From: Rhodococcus pseudokoreensis
GTDB lineage: Bacteria > Actinomycetota > Actinomycetes > Mycobacteriales > Mycobacteriaceae
DNA length: 64,000 nucleotides
Reading direction: 5' to 3'
NCBI RefSeq assembly: GCF_017068395.1
Contig: NZ_CP070619.1
Span: forward strand, 2,852,001-2,916,000
Both the position numbers and the translations under genes were made by a program. Below are positions 34,184 to 43,408 of this stretch, in pieces. Each line of letters begins with the position of its first letter. The first letter of the stretch is position 1. The notes under the pieces are model-generated. The model was not told the origin of the DNA, did not search any database, and was given only the letters and a program-made list of their open reading frames with translations.

Positions 34184-35092
34184 ATGAATGTGTCCACCCA
34201 GCTCGTCGAACCATCGCTCGACATCCGACGCATCCCCACGCGGTCGAAGCCGGCGCATCGCCCGAAGCCCGTCGCCGACGCCGCACGGAGCGAGCGTCGG
34301 CAGGCGCGACCGGAGACCGCGCGCCGCGATCGTGACCAGTACCGGGACGTGCCCGCGCAGTGCGAGGCCATCGGCCGTCTCGCCGTCTCCGACCCCCGCC
34401 GCGAACTGCTGCGGCAGCGGCTGATCGAGCGGTGCCTGCCGCTCGCCGAACACATCGCGCGGCGGTTTCTCGGTCGCGGAGAACCCCTCGACGACCTGAT
34501 CCAGGTCGCCCGCCTCGGCCTGGTCAAGGCCGTCGACCGGTTCGACTCGAATTGCGGGGCGAGCTTCGTGTCCTACGCCGTCCCGACGATCACCGGCGAA
34601 GTGCGCAGGCACTTCCGCGACACCGGCTGGGCGATGCACGTCCCGCGCAGCATGCAGGAACTGCACCTCTCCCTCACCACCGCGACGACCGAACTGACCA
34701 CCACACTCGGACGCGCCCCGACGGCGAGCGAACTGGCCGAGGCCCTCGGGATCGACAAGGAGGAGGTGGTCCGGGGTCTGCGGGTCGCCGACGCCTACAG
34801 CACCCTGTCCGTCGACTTCCCGCTCGGGGAGGACGAGCGCCCGCTGTCGGAGACGATCGGCGACCTCGACCCGTCGCTCGCACACGTCGAGGACCATGTC
34901 GTCCTCGAGCCGCTGCTGGGTTCGCTTCCCGACCTCGAACGCACCGTCCTCGTCCTGCGGTTCTTCGGCAACATGACTCAGTCGCAGATCGCCGCGCGGG
35001 TGGGCGTCTCGCAGATGCAGGTGTCCCGGCTGTTGACCAAGACCCTGGCGGACCTGCGCGGGAAACTCGCCGGCGGTCAGATGGTCGGGTAG
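34184..35092 (+). CDS. SigB/SigF-type RNA polymerase sigma factor
   Basis: A 302-residue alternative sigma factor of the stress group (SigB/SigF/SigG). After a basic 60-residue leader, region 2 includes LAEHIARRFLGRGEPLDDLIQVARLGLVKAVDRFD and then SYAVPTITGEVRRHFRD. Region 3 has LGRAPTASELAEALGI. Region 4 has the helix-turn-helix NMTQSQIAARVGVSQMQVSRLL. No anti-sigma factor gene adjoins it; two very small frames precede it instead. It overlaps the convergent NAD(P)-binding gene by 16 bases, so each transcript is antisense to the end of the other. Confidence 0.9.
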   Translation: MNVSTQLVEPSLDIRRIPTRSKPAHRPKPVADAARSERRQARPETARRDRDQYRDVPAQCEAIGRLAVSDPRRELLRQRLIERCLPLAEHIARRFLGRGEPLDDLIQVARLGLVKAVDRFDSNCGASFVSYAVPTITGEVRRHFRDTGWAMHVPRSMQELHLSLTTATTELTTTLGRAPTASELAEALGIDKEEVVRGLRVADAYSTLSVDFPLGEDERPLSETIGDLDPSLAHVEDHVVLEPLLGSLPDLERTVLVLRFFGNMTQSQIAARVGVSQMQVSRLLTKTLADLRGKLAGGQMVG

Positions 35093-35838
35093 GCGGCCAG
35101 GAAGTCCTCCCACGTCCGCTTGCCCGTCGCCGCCTCGTGCGACAGGTTGGCGCCGTCCCGGTATGCGCGGCCCGCCTTTCCGGGCATCCGGACCGGCATC
35201 GTCAGCCGGTGCCTGCCGCTCGCCTGCAGGTAACTGCGCGCCAGATCGCCTATTCCGTACACGGTCGGCCCGGGCAGGTCGGGAACCAGGCCGGCCGGGG
35301 CGCCGAGCGTCAGTTCCACCAGACGCGCCGCCACCTCCCCCGAATCGACCGGCTGGAAGCGTAGCCCGCCCGGAACCGGGATCACCGGCAGTTTCGCCAT
35401 CTTCTGCAGCATGCTCAGCACCAGTTCGTGAAACTGGGCTGCGCGCAACACCGTCCACGGCAGGCCCGCGTCGGCCACCGCTCGCTCCGCGGCCAGCTTG
35501 GACGTGAACCAGCCGAGCGGAACCCGATCGGCCCCGATCACCGAGATGTAGACGACGTGCCGCACCCCGGCGCGCGCGGCGGCCGCCACCAGATTCCGGG
35601 TCGCCACCTCGTCACCCTTGGGGCCACCCGCCAGGTGCAGAACGGTCTCGACGCCGTCCAGTGCGGGGTCAATTCCCTTGCCCTCGAACAGGTCACCGGT
35701 CAGATGGTCGACGCCGTCGACGGGGTCGCCGCCGTGCCTGCTGAGGACCCGCACGTCCCGCCCCGCCGCCCGCAGCAGTGGGACGACCTGACGTCCGAGC
35801 GTGCCGGTACCGCCGGTGATGAGAATGGGTGATGTCAT
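35077..35838 (-). CDS. NAD(P)H-binding atypical SDR (NmrA-like)
   Basis: A 253-residue atypical short-chain dehydrogenase. The cofactor motif GGTGTLGRQVVPLL is at residues 8-21, followed by RVLSRHGG, whose arginine suggests NADP, and VVYISVIGADRVPLGWFTSK, where the YxxxK motif is absent. Such proteins serve as NAD(P)H-dependent reductases or redox sensors. The ATG at 35838 follows GGAGA by four bases. It is divergent from the ECF sigma factor at 35918, and a shared control region is likely. Confidence 0.85.
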   Translation of the reverse strand: MTSPILITGGTGTLGRQVVPLLRAAGRDVRVLSRHGGDPVDGVDHLTGDLFEGKGIDPALDGVETVLHLAGGPKGDEVATRNLVAAAARAGVRHVVYISVIGADRVPLGWFTSKLAAERAVADAGLPWTVLRAAQFHELVLSMLQKMAKLPVIPVPGGLRFQPVDSGEVAARLVELTLGAPAGLVPDLPGPTVYGIGDLARSYLQASGRHRLTMPVRMPGKAGRAYRDGANLSHEAATGKRTWEDFLAAYPTI

Positions 35839-35917
35839 GATCTCTCCAGATTCTTCGGACAGCTGATTGTCGGTGGGTCTACCTGTGAGACACGCCGCGA
35901 GGAAGGAATGTGACACG

Positions 35918-36805
35918 GTGGACGACCGCGACCGGCTGACCGAGCGTTTCGAGGAACACCGGCCGCGGCTGCGGGCCGTCGCGTACCGGATGCTGGGCTC
36001 GGTGAGCGAGGCCGACGACGCCGTCCAGGACGCGTGGCTGCGCACGATCCGCGCGGACACCGACGAGGTGGAGAACCTCGAGGCGTGGCTGATCACGGTG
36101 GTGTCGCGGGTGTGCCTGAACGTGCTGCGCTCACGCGAGCAGCGGCGCGAGGAACCTCTCGACGTGCAGGCGCACGATCCGGCCGTCGGCCACGAAGACG
36201 GCGGCGACCCCGAACACGAAGCGATGCTGGCCGATTCGGTGGGGCTGGCGCTGCTGGTCGTGCTGGACACACTGACCCCGGCCGAGCGGCTCGCGTTCGT
36301 GCTGCACGACATGTTCGACGTGCCGTTCGACGACGTCGCCCCCATCGTGGGCCGCTCCTCCCAGGCGGTGCGGCAACTCGCCAGTCGCGCCCGCCGCCGG
36401 GTGAAAGGCGCCTCCCCGGCGCCGGACCCCGCGGATCCGGCCCGCAGGCGAGCGGTCGTCGACGCCTATCTGGCCGCCACCCGCGGCGGCGATTTCGACG
36501 CGCTGGTCGCCCTGCTCGATCCGGATGTGGTGCTCCGGGCCGACCCGGCCGTCGGCCCCACCCCGGGACCTCTCGTGATCCGGGGCGCCCGCGTCGTGGC
36601 CAAGGGCGCGCTCGCATCCGCGGAACGCGCCCGGGTCACCGAGGTGGCCCTGGTGAACGGGTCGGCCGGGCTCGTGATGGCTCCCCGCGGGCGGCTGTAC
36701 CTGGTGCTGGCGTTCACGATCGCGGACGGGAAGATCACCGAGATCGACGTCATCGCGGAGCCGGATCGCGTCCGCCGACTCGATCTCGCCGTCCTCGGGG
36801 ACTGA
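35918..36805 (+). CDS. ECF sigma factor with C-terminal SnoaL-like domain (ECF41/SigJ-like)
   Basis: A 295-residue sigma factor. Region 2 has YRMLGSVSEADDAVQDAWLR (residues about 25-44), and region 4 has LTPAERLAFVLHDMFDVPFDDVAPIVGRSSQAVRQLASRARRRV in two linked blocks. From about residue 180 an NTF2/SnoaL-like domain follows, ending in DGKITEIDVIAEPDRVRRLDL. In the ECF41 group this tail tunes sigma activity in place of an anti-sigma factor, and targets are often the adjacent oxidoreductase, here the divergent NmrA-like gene. I choose GTG 35918; an upstream ATG (35867) is in frame. Confidence 0.9.
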   Translation: MDDRDRLTERFEEHRPRLRAVAYRMLGSVSEADDAVQDAWLRTIRADTDEVENLEAWLITVVSRVCLNVLRSREQRREEPLDVQAHDPAVGHEDGGDPEHEAMLADSVGLALLVVLDTLTPAERLAFVLHDMFDVPFDDVAPIVGRSSQAVRQLASRARRRVKGASPAPDPADPARRRAVVDAYLAATRGGDFDALVALLDPDVVLRADPAVGPTPGPLVIRGARVVAKGALASAERARVTEVALVNGSAGLVMAPRGRLYLVLAFTIADGKITEIDVIAEPDRVRRLDLAVLGD

Positions 36806-36889
36806 GCGGTCACCCGAACCGGGTGATGACCGTCGGCGCCGCGACCCGCAGCATGGAGATAGCCGACACTCCGGGAGAGGGACGCGAAC

Positions 36890-38782
36890 GTGACTACTGC
36901 CTCGGACGACGATGCCCCACCCCGGAGCGCGGCCGCGCCGTCGCCGTTCCCGCCGATCGCCGACTACGCCTTCCTCTCGAACTGCCACACCGGGGCGCTG
37001 ATCGCGCCGGACGGTTCCGTCGACTGGCTGTGCGTGCCCCGGTTCGACTCACCCAGCGTGTTCGGTTCCCTCCTCGACCGCGAGGCCGGGATGTTCCGGA
37101 TCGGCCCGTTCGGGCTCAACGTTCCGGCGTCCCGCCAGTACGAGCCTGGCACCAACATCATTTCGGCGGTGTGGAACACCCCGACCGGGTGGGTGAACGT
37201 GCGCAGTGCGCTGACGATGGGCCCGACCCGCGGTGAGGACACCGTCACCCCGCACACGAGGCCGCCCGCGGACGACGACGCCGATCACATGCTGGTCCGC
37301 ACGGTCACGTGCCTCGACGGCAACGTGGAGGTGGAGTTGGTGTGCGAGCCCGTGTTCGACTACGGACGCGCACCGGCGGAGTGGGTTCTCGTGGACGGCG
37401 ATCGGCACACCGCCGACGCGAGCGGTGCGGGGCTCACGCTGCGCCTGCAGACGGACATGGCGCTCGGCATCGAGGGCGGCCGGGTTCGCGCCCGCCACAT
37501 GCTCGAGAAGGGCGAAACCCTGTACTGCGCGCTGACCTGGGCGGCGGAACTCGCCGCGCCGGAGACGACGGAAGAGGCTGTCGCGCAACTCGATGCGACC
37601 GCGGTGTTCTGGCGGCGCTGGTTCAGCCACGCCCGCTTCCCCGACCATCGGTGGCGGGAGGCGATCCAGCGGTCCGCCCTGACCATCAAGGGCCTCACGT
37701 ACATGCCGACCGGCGCCACCGTCGCAGCCCTCACCACGTCACTTCCGGAAAGCCCTGGCGGCGAACGTAATTGGGACTACCGGTACACCTGGATGCGAGA
37801 CTCCACGTTCACACTGCAGGCCCTGCACTATCTGAACCTGGACTGGGAGGCCGACGAGTTCATGCAGTTCATCGCCGACCTCGAGTCGAACGGTGATGGC
37901 GCACTGCAGATCATGTACGGAATCGACGGCACCCGCGACCTCACCGAGTCGACCCGCGACGACCTGTCCGGCTACGCGGGCGCGCGTCCGGTGCGGATCG
38001 GCAACGGCGCATTCGACCAACGGCAGAACGACGTGTTCGGCGCCGTCCTCGACTCGATCCTGCTGCACACGGTGCGCAGCAAGCGCCTTCCCCGCCGGTT
38101 GTGGCCGCTCGTGCAGCAGCAGGCAGCGTGCGCCTCGGCGGTGTGGCGCGACCCCGATCAGGGGATCTGGGAGGCGCGCGGCGCACCGCAGCACTATGTG
38201 TCGTCGAAGCTGATGTGCTGGGTGGCACTCGACCGGGCGTCGAAGATCGCCGGCATCCGCGGCGATCGCGCGTCCGAGGACGCCTGGCGTGCCACGGCCG
38301 AGGAGATCCGCGCCGACATCCTCGCGCACGGGGTGAAGAAGGGGGCGCTGCGACAGCACTACGACACCGAGGCGCTGGACGCGTCGACGCTGCTCGCCGC
38401 GGTCTTCGGATTCCTTCCCCGCGGGGACGTCCGGCTGCGTGCCACCGTCGACGCCATCGCGAACGATCTCACCGAGGACGGATTCGTCCTGCGCTACCGT
38501 ACCGGCGAAACCGACGACGGGCTGTCGGGCAAGGAAGGCAGTTTCCTGATCTGCTCGTTCTGGCTGGTGTCGGCCCTGACCGTGGTCGATCAGGTGCAGG
38601 AGGCAACCGATTTGATGGAGCGGCTGGTCAGCGTGTCCTCCCCACTGGGCCTGTACGCCGAAGAGTTCGACACGAGCACCGGCCGCCACCTCGGCAATTT
38701 TCCGCAGGCGTTCTCGCACCTCGCGCTGATCGAGGCCGCGGGGCGCATCATCCTGCACGAGCGGATGCGGGAACTGATGTGA
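36890..38782 (+). CDS. Glycoside hydrolase family 15 protein (trehalase-like)
   Basis: A 630-residue GH15 enzyme starting at GTG. The N-terminal domain opens FPPIADYAFLSNCHTGALIAPDGSVDWLC, typical of the actinobacterial GH15 branch. The (alpha/alpha)6 catalytic domain includes NWDYRYTWMRDSTFTLQAL, and the putative catalytic acids lie in GKEGSFLICSFW and the AEEFD segment before GNFPQAFSHLALI. Mycobacterial members of this branch are trehalases; others are glucoamylases or dextranases. The protein has no signal peptide and so would act on cytoplasmic trehalose or maltodextrin. Confidence 0.88.
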   Translation: MTTASDDDAPPRSAAAPSPFPPIADYAFLSNCHTGALIAPDGSVDWLCVPRFDSPSVFGSLLDREAGMFRIGPFGLNVPASRQYEPGTNIISAVWNTPTGWVNVRSALTMGPTRGEDTVTPHTRPPADDDADHMLVRTVTCLDGNVEVELVCEPVFDYGRAPAEWVLVDGDRHTADASGAGLTLRLQTDMALGIEGGRVRARHMLEKGETLYCALTWAAELAAPETTEEAVAQLDATAVFWRRWFSHARFPDHRWREAIQRSALTIKGLTYMPTGATVAALTTSLPESPGGERNWDYRYTWMRDSTFTLQALHYLNLDWEADEFMQFIADLESNGDGALQIMYGIDGTRDLTESTRDDLSGYAGARPVRIGNGAFDQRQNDVFGAVLDSILLHTVRSKRLPRRLWPLVQQQAACASAVWRDPDQGIWEARGAPQHYVSSKLMCWVALDRASKIAGIRGDRASEDAWRATAEEIRADILAHGVKKGALRQHYDTEALDASTLLAAVFGFLPRGDVRLRATVDAIANDLTEDGFVLRYRTGETDDGLSGKEGSFLICSFWLVSALTVVDQVQEATDLMERLVSVSSPLGLYAEEFDTSTGRHLGNFPQAFSHLALIEAAGRIILHERMRELM

Positions 38783-38825
38783 GCCGACGCCGGGCCCGAC
38801 GTGCCCGCCACCGTAGGCTGAGACC

Positions 38826-39461
38826 GTGTCCAGAGCCGAATCGAGTCGGACGTACAGCGGCCAACCGGTCGCCGAACGTCGCGCGGCCCGCCGGGCACGG
38901 TTCCTCGATTCGGCCCTGTCGGTCTTCGCGGAGAAGACGTACGCCCACAGTTCGATCAGCGACATCTGCGCCCACGCCGGACTGTCGCGGCGCCAGTTCT
39001 ACGAGGAGTTCGGCAGCCGCGAGGACATCCTCCTGGCCGTCTACGACACGATCCAGGACGACGCCCGCGACGCCGTGCTCGCCGCGAACGAGGCGGCGCC
39101 GTCCCGCGATCCGCGGACCGTCGCCGGCACCGTGATGACGGCCTACATCGAATCGGTCGGCACCGACGAGCGCCGCGCGAGGATCATCTTCGTGGAGGTG
39201 GTGGGGGCGGGCCCCCGCGTCGAGCAGTACCGCCTCGAGCGCCGCAGGCAGTGGGCGCAACTCTTCGAAGCGGTCACCCGCACGATCGACGGTGGCGTCG
39301 TCGACCCACCCGAGCGGTTCGAGATGGTGTCGATCGCCTTCATCGGGGCGGTCAACGACCTCGCCCACCACTGGAGCACCGCCTCCCCCCGACCGTCCGC
39401 GTCGGTGCTGGTGGACGTCCTGAGCACGATGCTCATCGCGCTGGTCACCGATCAGGCCTGA
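38826..39461 (+). CDS. TetR/AcrR family transcriptional regulator
   Basis: A 211-residue regulator starting at GTG. The N-terminal helix-turn-helix is ARFLDSALSVFAEKTYAHSSISDICAHAGLSRRQFYEEFGSREDIL (two motifs read across about residues 24-70). The rest is an all-helical ligand-binding part without recognisable specificity. It lies 102 bases before the lipase gene on the same strand and may control it (inference). No palindrome like that of the catabolic regulon is present here. Confidence 0.88.
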   Translation: MSRAESSRTYSGQPVAERRAARRARFLDSALSVFAEKTYAHSSISDICAHAGLSRRQFYEEFGSREDILLAVYDTIQDDARDAVLAANEAAPSRDPRTVAGTVMTAYIESVGTDERRARIIFVEVVGAGPRVEQYRLERRRQWAQLFEAVTRTIDGGVVDPPERFEMVSIAFIGAVNDLAHHWSTASPRPSASVLVDVLSTMLIALVTDQA

Positions 39462-39562
39462 CCGGAACTTACTCGCGAGTATTGCGATACCCGTCACACC
39501 TGATCTAAGGTCTGCACTCAAAGTGAGACATGGACGTCTCACTTCGGCCCGGGGAGGACCAC

Positions 39563-40975
39563 ATGATCAGATCGAGAGCGCTGCGACACCGAATGCTGCT
39601 GGTGGGGGCGATGCTGGTGGGCGCACAGCTCGCCGTCGCCGCACCGTCGGTCGGGGCGCCCGCCGACGGCGGAACACCGGTGGACGTGCAACCAGCCCCG
39701 GCCATCCCCGCCTGGCCCGAGGCCGACCGCGGGTTCTACGAACCGCCCTCCGACGTGGTCGCGGCCGCCGCGCCCGGCGAGATCATCGCCGCCCGCGAAG
39801 TACACCTGGCGAACCTGTCCGTGCTTCCGGTGAACGTCGACGCGTGGCAACTGTCGTACCGCTCCAACAATTCGCGCGACGAGGCGATCCCGGCGGTCGC
39901 GACGGTGATCAAGCCGCGGGGCACGATCGACGGCGTCCGCAATCTGCTGTCGCTCCAGCCGGCGGAAGACTCCCTCGGCAAGTACTGCGCCGCCTCGTAC
40001 GCGCTGCAGCAGTGGTCCGTACCCGCGCCGCTGACCGGCCAGGTCGTCGCGCCGCTGCAGTTCCTCGAGGCCCAGGCCGCGCTTGCCCAGGGATGGGCCG
40101 TCGTACTGCCGGACCATCAGGGCCCGAACGCCGCCTACGCGGCCGGGCCCCTCGCGGGCCGCATCACCCTGGACGGAATCCGGGCGGCGGAGAACTTCGA
40201 CCCCCTCGGTCTGTCCGGCAGGCAGACCCCGGTCGGACTGATGGGGTACTCGGGCGGCGCGATCGCGACGGGGCATGCCGCCGAACTCCACGAGAGTTAC
40301 GCGCCGGACCTGAACATCGTCGGCGCGGCCGAGGGCGGCATCCCGGCCGATCTCGGCGCCCTCGTCGATCTCGCGGACAACAACCTGGGCGCGGGAATCG
40401 TGCTGGGCGGGGTCTTCGGGGTGAGCCGGGACTACCCCGAACTCGCGGAGTATCTCGACACCCACCTGAACCCCCTCGGCAAGCAACTCCTGGCCGCCAA
40501 GGGCAACCTGTGCGTCAGTTATCAGTCCGCGCTGCTGCCGTTCGCGAACCTGCGGGGCCTGTTCGACAGCCCGAGCGGCGACCCGCTGCGCGATCCGGTG
40601 GTCGCATCGGTACTCGACCGGACGAGGATGGGCCATCGGGTGCCGGACGTCCCCATGTTCATGTATCAGGCGAACCCGGACTGGCTGGTGCCGGTCGGGC
40701 CCGTCGACCGCCTCGTCGACACGTACTGCCAGGACCCGGACGCCCGGGTGACGTATACCCGCGACCACGCCAGCGAGCACCTGTCCCTCGAACCGGTCGC
40801 GGCCGCGAGCGCGCTGATGTGGCTGCGGGACCGTTTCGACGGGGTCCCGGTCGGCGCCGGGTGCGCCACCCACGACGTGGGATCGATGGCCCTCGACGAG
40901 AAGACGTGGCCCCTGTGGTCGTCGATCGTCGGCGACACACTCGCGAGCCTGCTCGGTCAGCCGATCGGCACGTGA
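39563..40975 (+). CDS. Secreted LIP-family lipase
   Basis: A 470-residue secreted lipase/esterase. The signal peptide covers about residues 1-34 (basic MIRSRALRHR, hydrophobic core, then VGAPA). The nucleophile is the serine of GYSGGA, and the histidine probably lies in HASEHLSL. The region NPDWLVPVGPVD may hold the acid and matches the secretory lipase family best known from Candida and found across mycolata. It would hydrolyse acylglycerols or esters outside the cell. ATG 39563 follows GGGGAGG by five bases; an upstream ATG at 39530 is less likely. Confidence 0.88.
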   Translation: MIRSRALRHRMLLVGAMLVGAQLAVAAPSVGAPADGGTPVDVQPAPAIPAWPEADRGFYEPPSDVVAAAAPGEIIAAREVHLANLSVLPVNVDAWQLSYRSNNSRDEAIPAVATVIKPRGTIDGVRNLLSLQPAEDSLGKYCAASYALQQWSVPAPLTGQVVAPLQFLEAQAALAQGWAVVLPDHQGPNAAYAAGPLAGRITLDGIRAAENFDPLGLSGRQTPVGLMGYSGGAIATGHAAELHESYAPDLNIVGAAEGGIPADLGALVDLADNNLGAGIVLGGVFGVSRDYPELAEYLDTHLNPLGKQLLAAKGNLCVSYQSALLPFANLRGLFDSPSGDPLRDPVVASVLDRTRMGHRVPDVPMFMYQANPDWLVPVGPVDRLVDTYCQDPDARVTYTRDHASEHLSLEPVAAASALMWLRDRFDGVPVGAGCATHDVGSMALDEKTWPLWSSIVGDTLASLLGQPIGT

Positions 40976-40979
40976 GGGT

Positions 40980-41186
40980 TCAGAGTCCGCCGCCGACACC
41001 GGCGAGCAGGGTGCGCGAGCCCTCGTGGAGCCGGTCCCGGACGACGTCGACGGTGGTCTTCATCGTCGCCGCGACCTCGTCGCAGGACATTCCCCGGTAG
41101 AACACGAGTGCGAGCGTCTCCCGTTCGAGGGCGGGCAGCGCTTCGACCGCGTCCAATACCGCCGACCTGCACGAATTCACTTGCAT
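40980..41186 (-). CDS. Stand-alone sigma-70 region 4-like protein
   Basis: A 68-residue protein from ATG 41186 consisting almost only of a sigma region 4 domain: VLDAVEALPALERETLALVFYRGMSCDEVAATMKTTVDVVRDRLHEG reads as the two DNA-binding helices (CDEVAATM, TTVDVVRDRL). No region 2 is encoded nearby, so it is either a remnant of an ECF sigma factor or a small DNA-binding regulator of its own. The frame extends to 41273 but without good coding character. It converges on the lipase gene with a four-base gap. Confidence 0.65.
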   Translation of the reverse strand: MQVNSCRSAVLDAVEALPALERETLALVFYRGMSCDEVAATMKTTVDVVRDRLHEGSRTLLAGVGGGL

Positions 41187-41272
41187 GAACCAATAGTCAA
41201 GGACCGCCGGGCTCGGACACAGGGACCCCAGGGTGACGAACTGCCCACCCAGGGGTGAGTGTGCGGGAAACA

Positions 41273-41310
41273 ACAGAGGGCCACCTTCCGGGGGGAAGGT
41301 GGCCCTCTGT
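41273..41310 (-). terminator. Terminator hairpin after tRNA-Thr
   Basis: A perfect 17-bp stem (ACAGAGGGCCACCTTCC and its complement) with a GGGG loop lies 20 bases after the 3' end of the minus-strand tRNA gene, the expected terminator position. Confidence 0.75.
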
Positions 41311-41330
41311 GCGCGGAGTCGATTCCGCGG

Positions 41331-41405
41331 TGGAGCCCCCTGTCAGGATTGAACTGACGACCGCTCGCTTACAAGGCGAGTGCTCTACCACTGAGCTAAG
41401 GAGGC
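41331..41405 (-). tRNA. tRNA-Thr (anticodon TGT)
   Basis: Read on the minus strand, the cloverleaf is complete: acceptor GCCTCCT pairs with AGGGGGC, the D arm is GCTC-AGTGGTA-GAGC, and the anticodon arm is CTCGC-CTTGTAA-GCGAG. The T arm is GTCAG-TTCAATC-CTGAC. The loop CTTGTAA gives anticodon TGT, reading ACA (and other ACN by wobble). The CCA end is encoded (41331-41333). Confidence 0.95.
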
Positions 41406-41477
41406 GGACACGCGCGCCCATCATATCCATTGCAGGAACGTCGGCTACTTCCGCCCACATTGGATAGCGTTGGAGCC

Positions 41478-41858
41478 ATGAGTACCTCGGAGATCGCCAC
41501 CGTCCTCGCTTGGCACGACGCCCTCAACTCCGGCGACATCGACACTCTGCTGTCGCTGTCGAGCGACGACATCGAGATGGGTGGACCGAAAGGTGCCACT
41601 CAGGGCCTCGCGGCGCTGCGGGAATGGGCGTCGACCGCGGGCATCACGCTGAATCCGAAGCGAATGTATTACTACGACGGAGTGCTGGTGGTCGAACAGC
41701 AGGCCACGTGGGCCACGGACCCGGCAGAGACGCGTATCCTGGCCTCTGCATTCCGTGTCGTCCACGATCAGGTCATCTCCACGTTCCGCCACGAGACACT
41801 CGAGTCTGCACTCTCCGCTACCGATTTGACCGAGAAAGACCTTGTCTCCGACACGTAG
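41478..41858 (+). CDS. NTF2-like (SnoaL-type) protein
   Basis: A 126-residue NTF2-fold protein: TVLAWHDALNSGDIDTLLSLSSDDIEM is the typical opening of the family, followed by a strand with GLAALREWASTAG. GGAG lies before the ATG. It ends one base before the start of the ThrE-type exporter gene, so the two are probably one transcript. No catalytic residues can be named with confidence. Unlike the pair at 18564-19332 it has no operator copy. Confidence 0.75.
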   Translation: MSTSEIATVLAWHDALNSGDIDTLLSLSSDDIEMGGPKGATQGLAALREWASTAGITLNPKRMYYYDGVLVVEQQATWATDPAETRILASAFRVVHDQVISTFRHETLESALSATDLTEKDLVSDT

Positions 41859-41859
41859 T

Positions 41860-43299
41860 ATGTCCAAGCTCACAGAATCCCTCCAACGTCTCACAGGCGA
41901 CCGTCGCGCAACGGTCGATGCGGTCACCGCTGCACCCACACCGCTGCAGCCGATCGACCTCACCGACGATGCGGTCGTCGCCGAAGTACTCGACCTCGCC
42001 GTGCGGGTCGGTGAAGTGCTCCTCGCGTCCGGCACCGGTGCGATGGACACCGCTGAGCAGGTGCAGTTCATCGCCGCCACGTACGGCCTCGCGCAGTGCG
42101 ATGTGGATGTCACGTACAACTCCATCGTGCTGTCGGCGTACCGCGGGCCCACGCTCCCGCCGGCGAGCACCATGCGGATCGTGCACTACCGCTCGATGGA
42201 CTTCACCCGGCTCGCGGCGGTCGACCGGCTCACTCGGCGCATCCGCCGGGAAGCGGTCACGCCCAGCGAGGCGCACGAGGCCCTGACCGCGGTCACCACG
42301 GCGCCGCACCCGTACAACCGCTGGATCGCGACGCTCGCCTGGGCGTCGATGGCGGCGTCGGTGTCGGTGTTGATGGGTGGTGGGGTGCTGGTCGCGTCCG
42401 TCGCCTTCCTGACGACGATGGTGATCTACCGGGTCAACCGCGTCCTCAACCGCATCGGTCTGCCGTTCTTCTTCCAGCAGGTGGCGGGCGGTCTGGTGGC
42501 GGCGACGCCGGCGGCGACGCTCTACACGTTCCAGGATCAGCTGGGTGTCGAGATCAGACCGTCGCAGATCATTTCGGCCGGTGTGGTGGTGCTGTTGTCC
42601 GGGCTGTCGCTGGTCGGTTCCGTGCAGGACGCCATCACGGGAGCACCGATCACGGCGGCGGCGCGATTCTTCGAAGTGGTCATGATGACCGGCGGCATCA
42701 TCGCCGGTGTGGCCATCTCGTTGCGTCTGACCGGCGTGCTGGGCTCGACCCTGCCCCCGGTCAACGTCGAGATCACGGAACTCGTGCAACTCCCCGTGCT
42801 GGTGATGTCGGGCGCTTTCGCGTCGATGTTCTACGCGCTGGCCTGTTATGCCGAGCAGCGGGCCCTCACGGCCGCGTGGTTCGGCGGCGCGGCAGGCGCG
42901 CTCGTGTACATGGTGGCGCACCAGTTCGGCATCGGCCCGATCATCGGTTCGGCACTCGCCGCCACTGTGGTCGGCTTCGCCGGTGGTCTGATGGCCCGCC
43001 GCGCGCTCACGCCGCCGTTGGTCGTCGTGGTGGCAGGTATCACGCCGCTGCTGCCGGGTCTGTCCCTCTACCGGGGTCTGTACGCCCTGCTGAACAACGA
43101 GGTGGTGATCGGACTGGGCTCGCTGCTGGCGGCGTTCGGTATCGGTTGCGCGCTCGCGGCGGGTGTCACACTCGGCGAGTGGATCGCCCGGACCCTGCGG
43201 AGGCCGCGCATCCTGCGCCGCACAGACGACATCCGCCGCCCCGTTTTCAAAACGAGGCGGCGGAAGCCGGTCGAAACACACACACAGAAGGCGGCCTGA
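41860..43299 (+). CDS. Threonine/serine exporter family protein (ThrE-type)
   Basis: A 479-residue protein with the two ThrE parts: an N-terminal cytoplasmic domain with GEVLLASGTGAMDTAEQV and CDVDVTYNSIVLS, then about ten membrane helices (for example SVSVLMGGGVLVASVAFLTT and a glycine-rich GGAAGALVYMVAH). In Corynebacterium glutamicum this family exports L-threonine and L-serine with protons. The C-terminus is a basic cytoplasmic tail. I choose ATG 41860; ATG 41842 is in frame but lies inside the upstream gene. Confidence 0.88.
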   Translation: MSKLTESLQRLTGDRRATVDAVTAAPTPLQPIDLTDDAVVAEVLDLAVRVGEVLLASGTGAMDTAEQVQFIAATYGLAQCDVDVTYNSIVLSAYRGPTLPPASTMRIVHYRSMDFTRLAAVDRLTRRIRREAVTPSEAHEALTAVTTAPHPYNRWIATLAWASMAASVSVLMGGGVLVASVAFLTTMVIYRVNRVLNRIGLPFFFQQVAGGLVAATPAATLYTFQDQLGVEIRPSQIISAGVVVLLSGLSLVGSVQDAITGAPITAAARFFEVVMMTGGIIAGVAISLRLTGVLGSTLPPVNVEITELVQLPVLVMSGAFASMFYALACYAEQRALTAAWFGGAAGALVYMVAHQFGIGPIIGSALAATVVGFAGGLMARRALTPPLVVVVAGITPLLPGLSLYRGLYALLNNEVVIGLGSLLAAFGIGCALAAGVTLGEWIARTLRRPRILRRTDDIRRPVFKTRRRKPVETHTQKAA

Positions 43300-43312
43300 G
43301 GCAGTTTCAGGT

Positions 43313-43330
43313 GACGGCCTCTCGGCCGTC
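43313..43330. terminator. Short hairpin between convergent genes
   Basis: GACGGCC and GGCCGTC pair around a TCTC loop, 13 bases after the exporter stop. The mbtH-like gene converges from the other side. It is short, with no T-run, so a terminator role is likely but not certain. Confidence 0.5.
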
Positions 43331-43408
43331 GGCCGGGCGCGACCGCCGGAATCTCACCGGACGGTCGTCCCGGCCCACATCGTCGCCGAAACGCGGGCGA
43401 CGGGGAGG

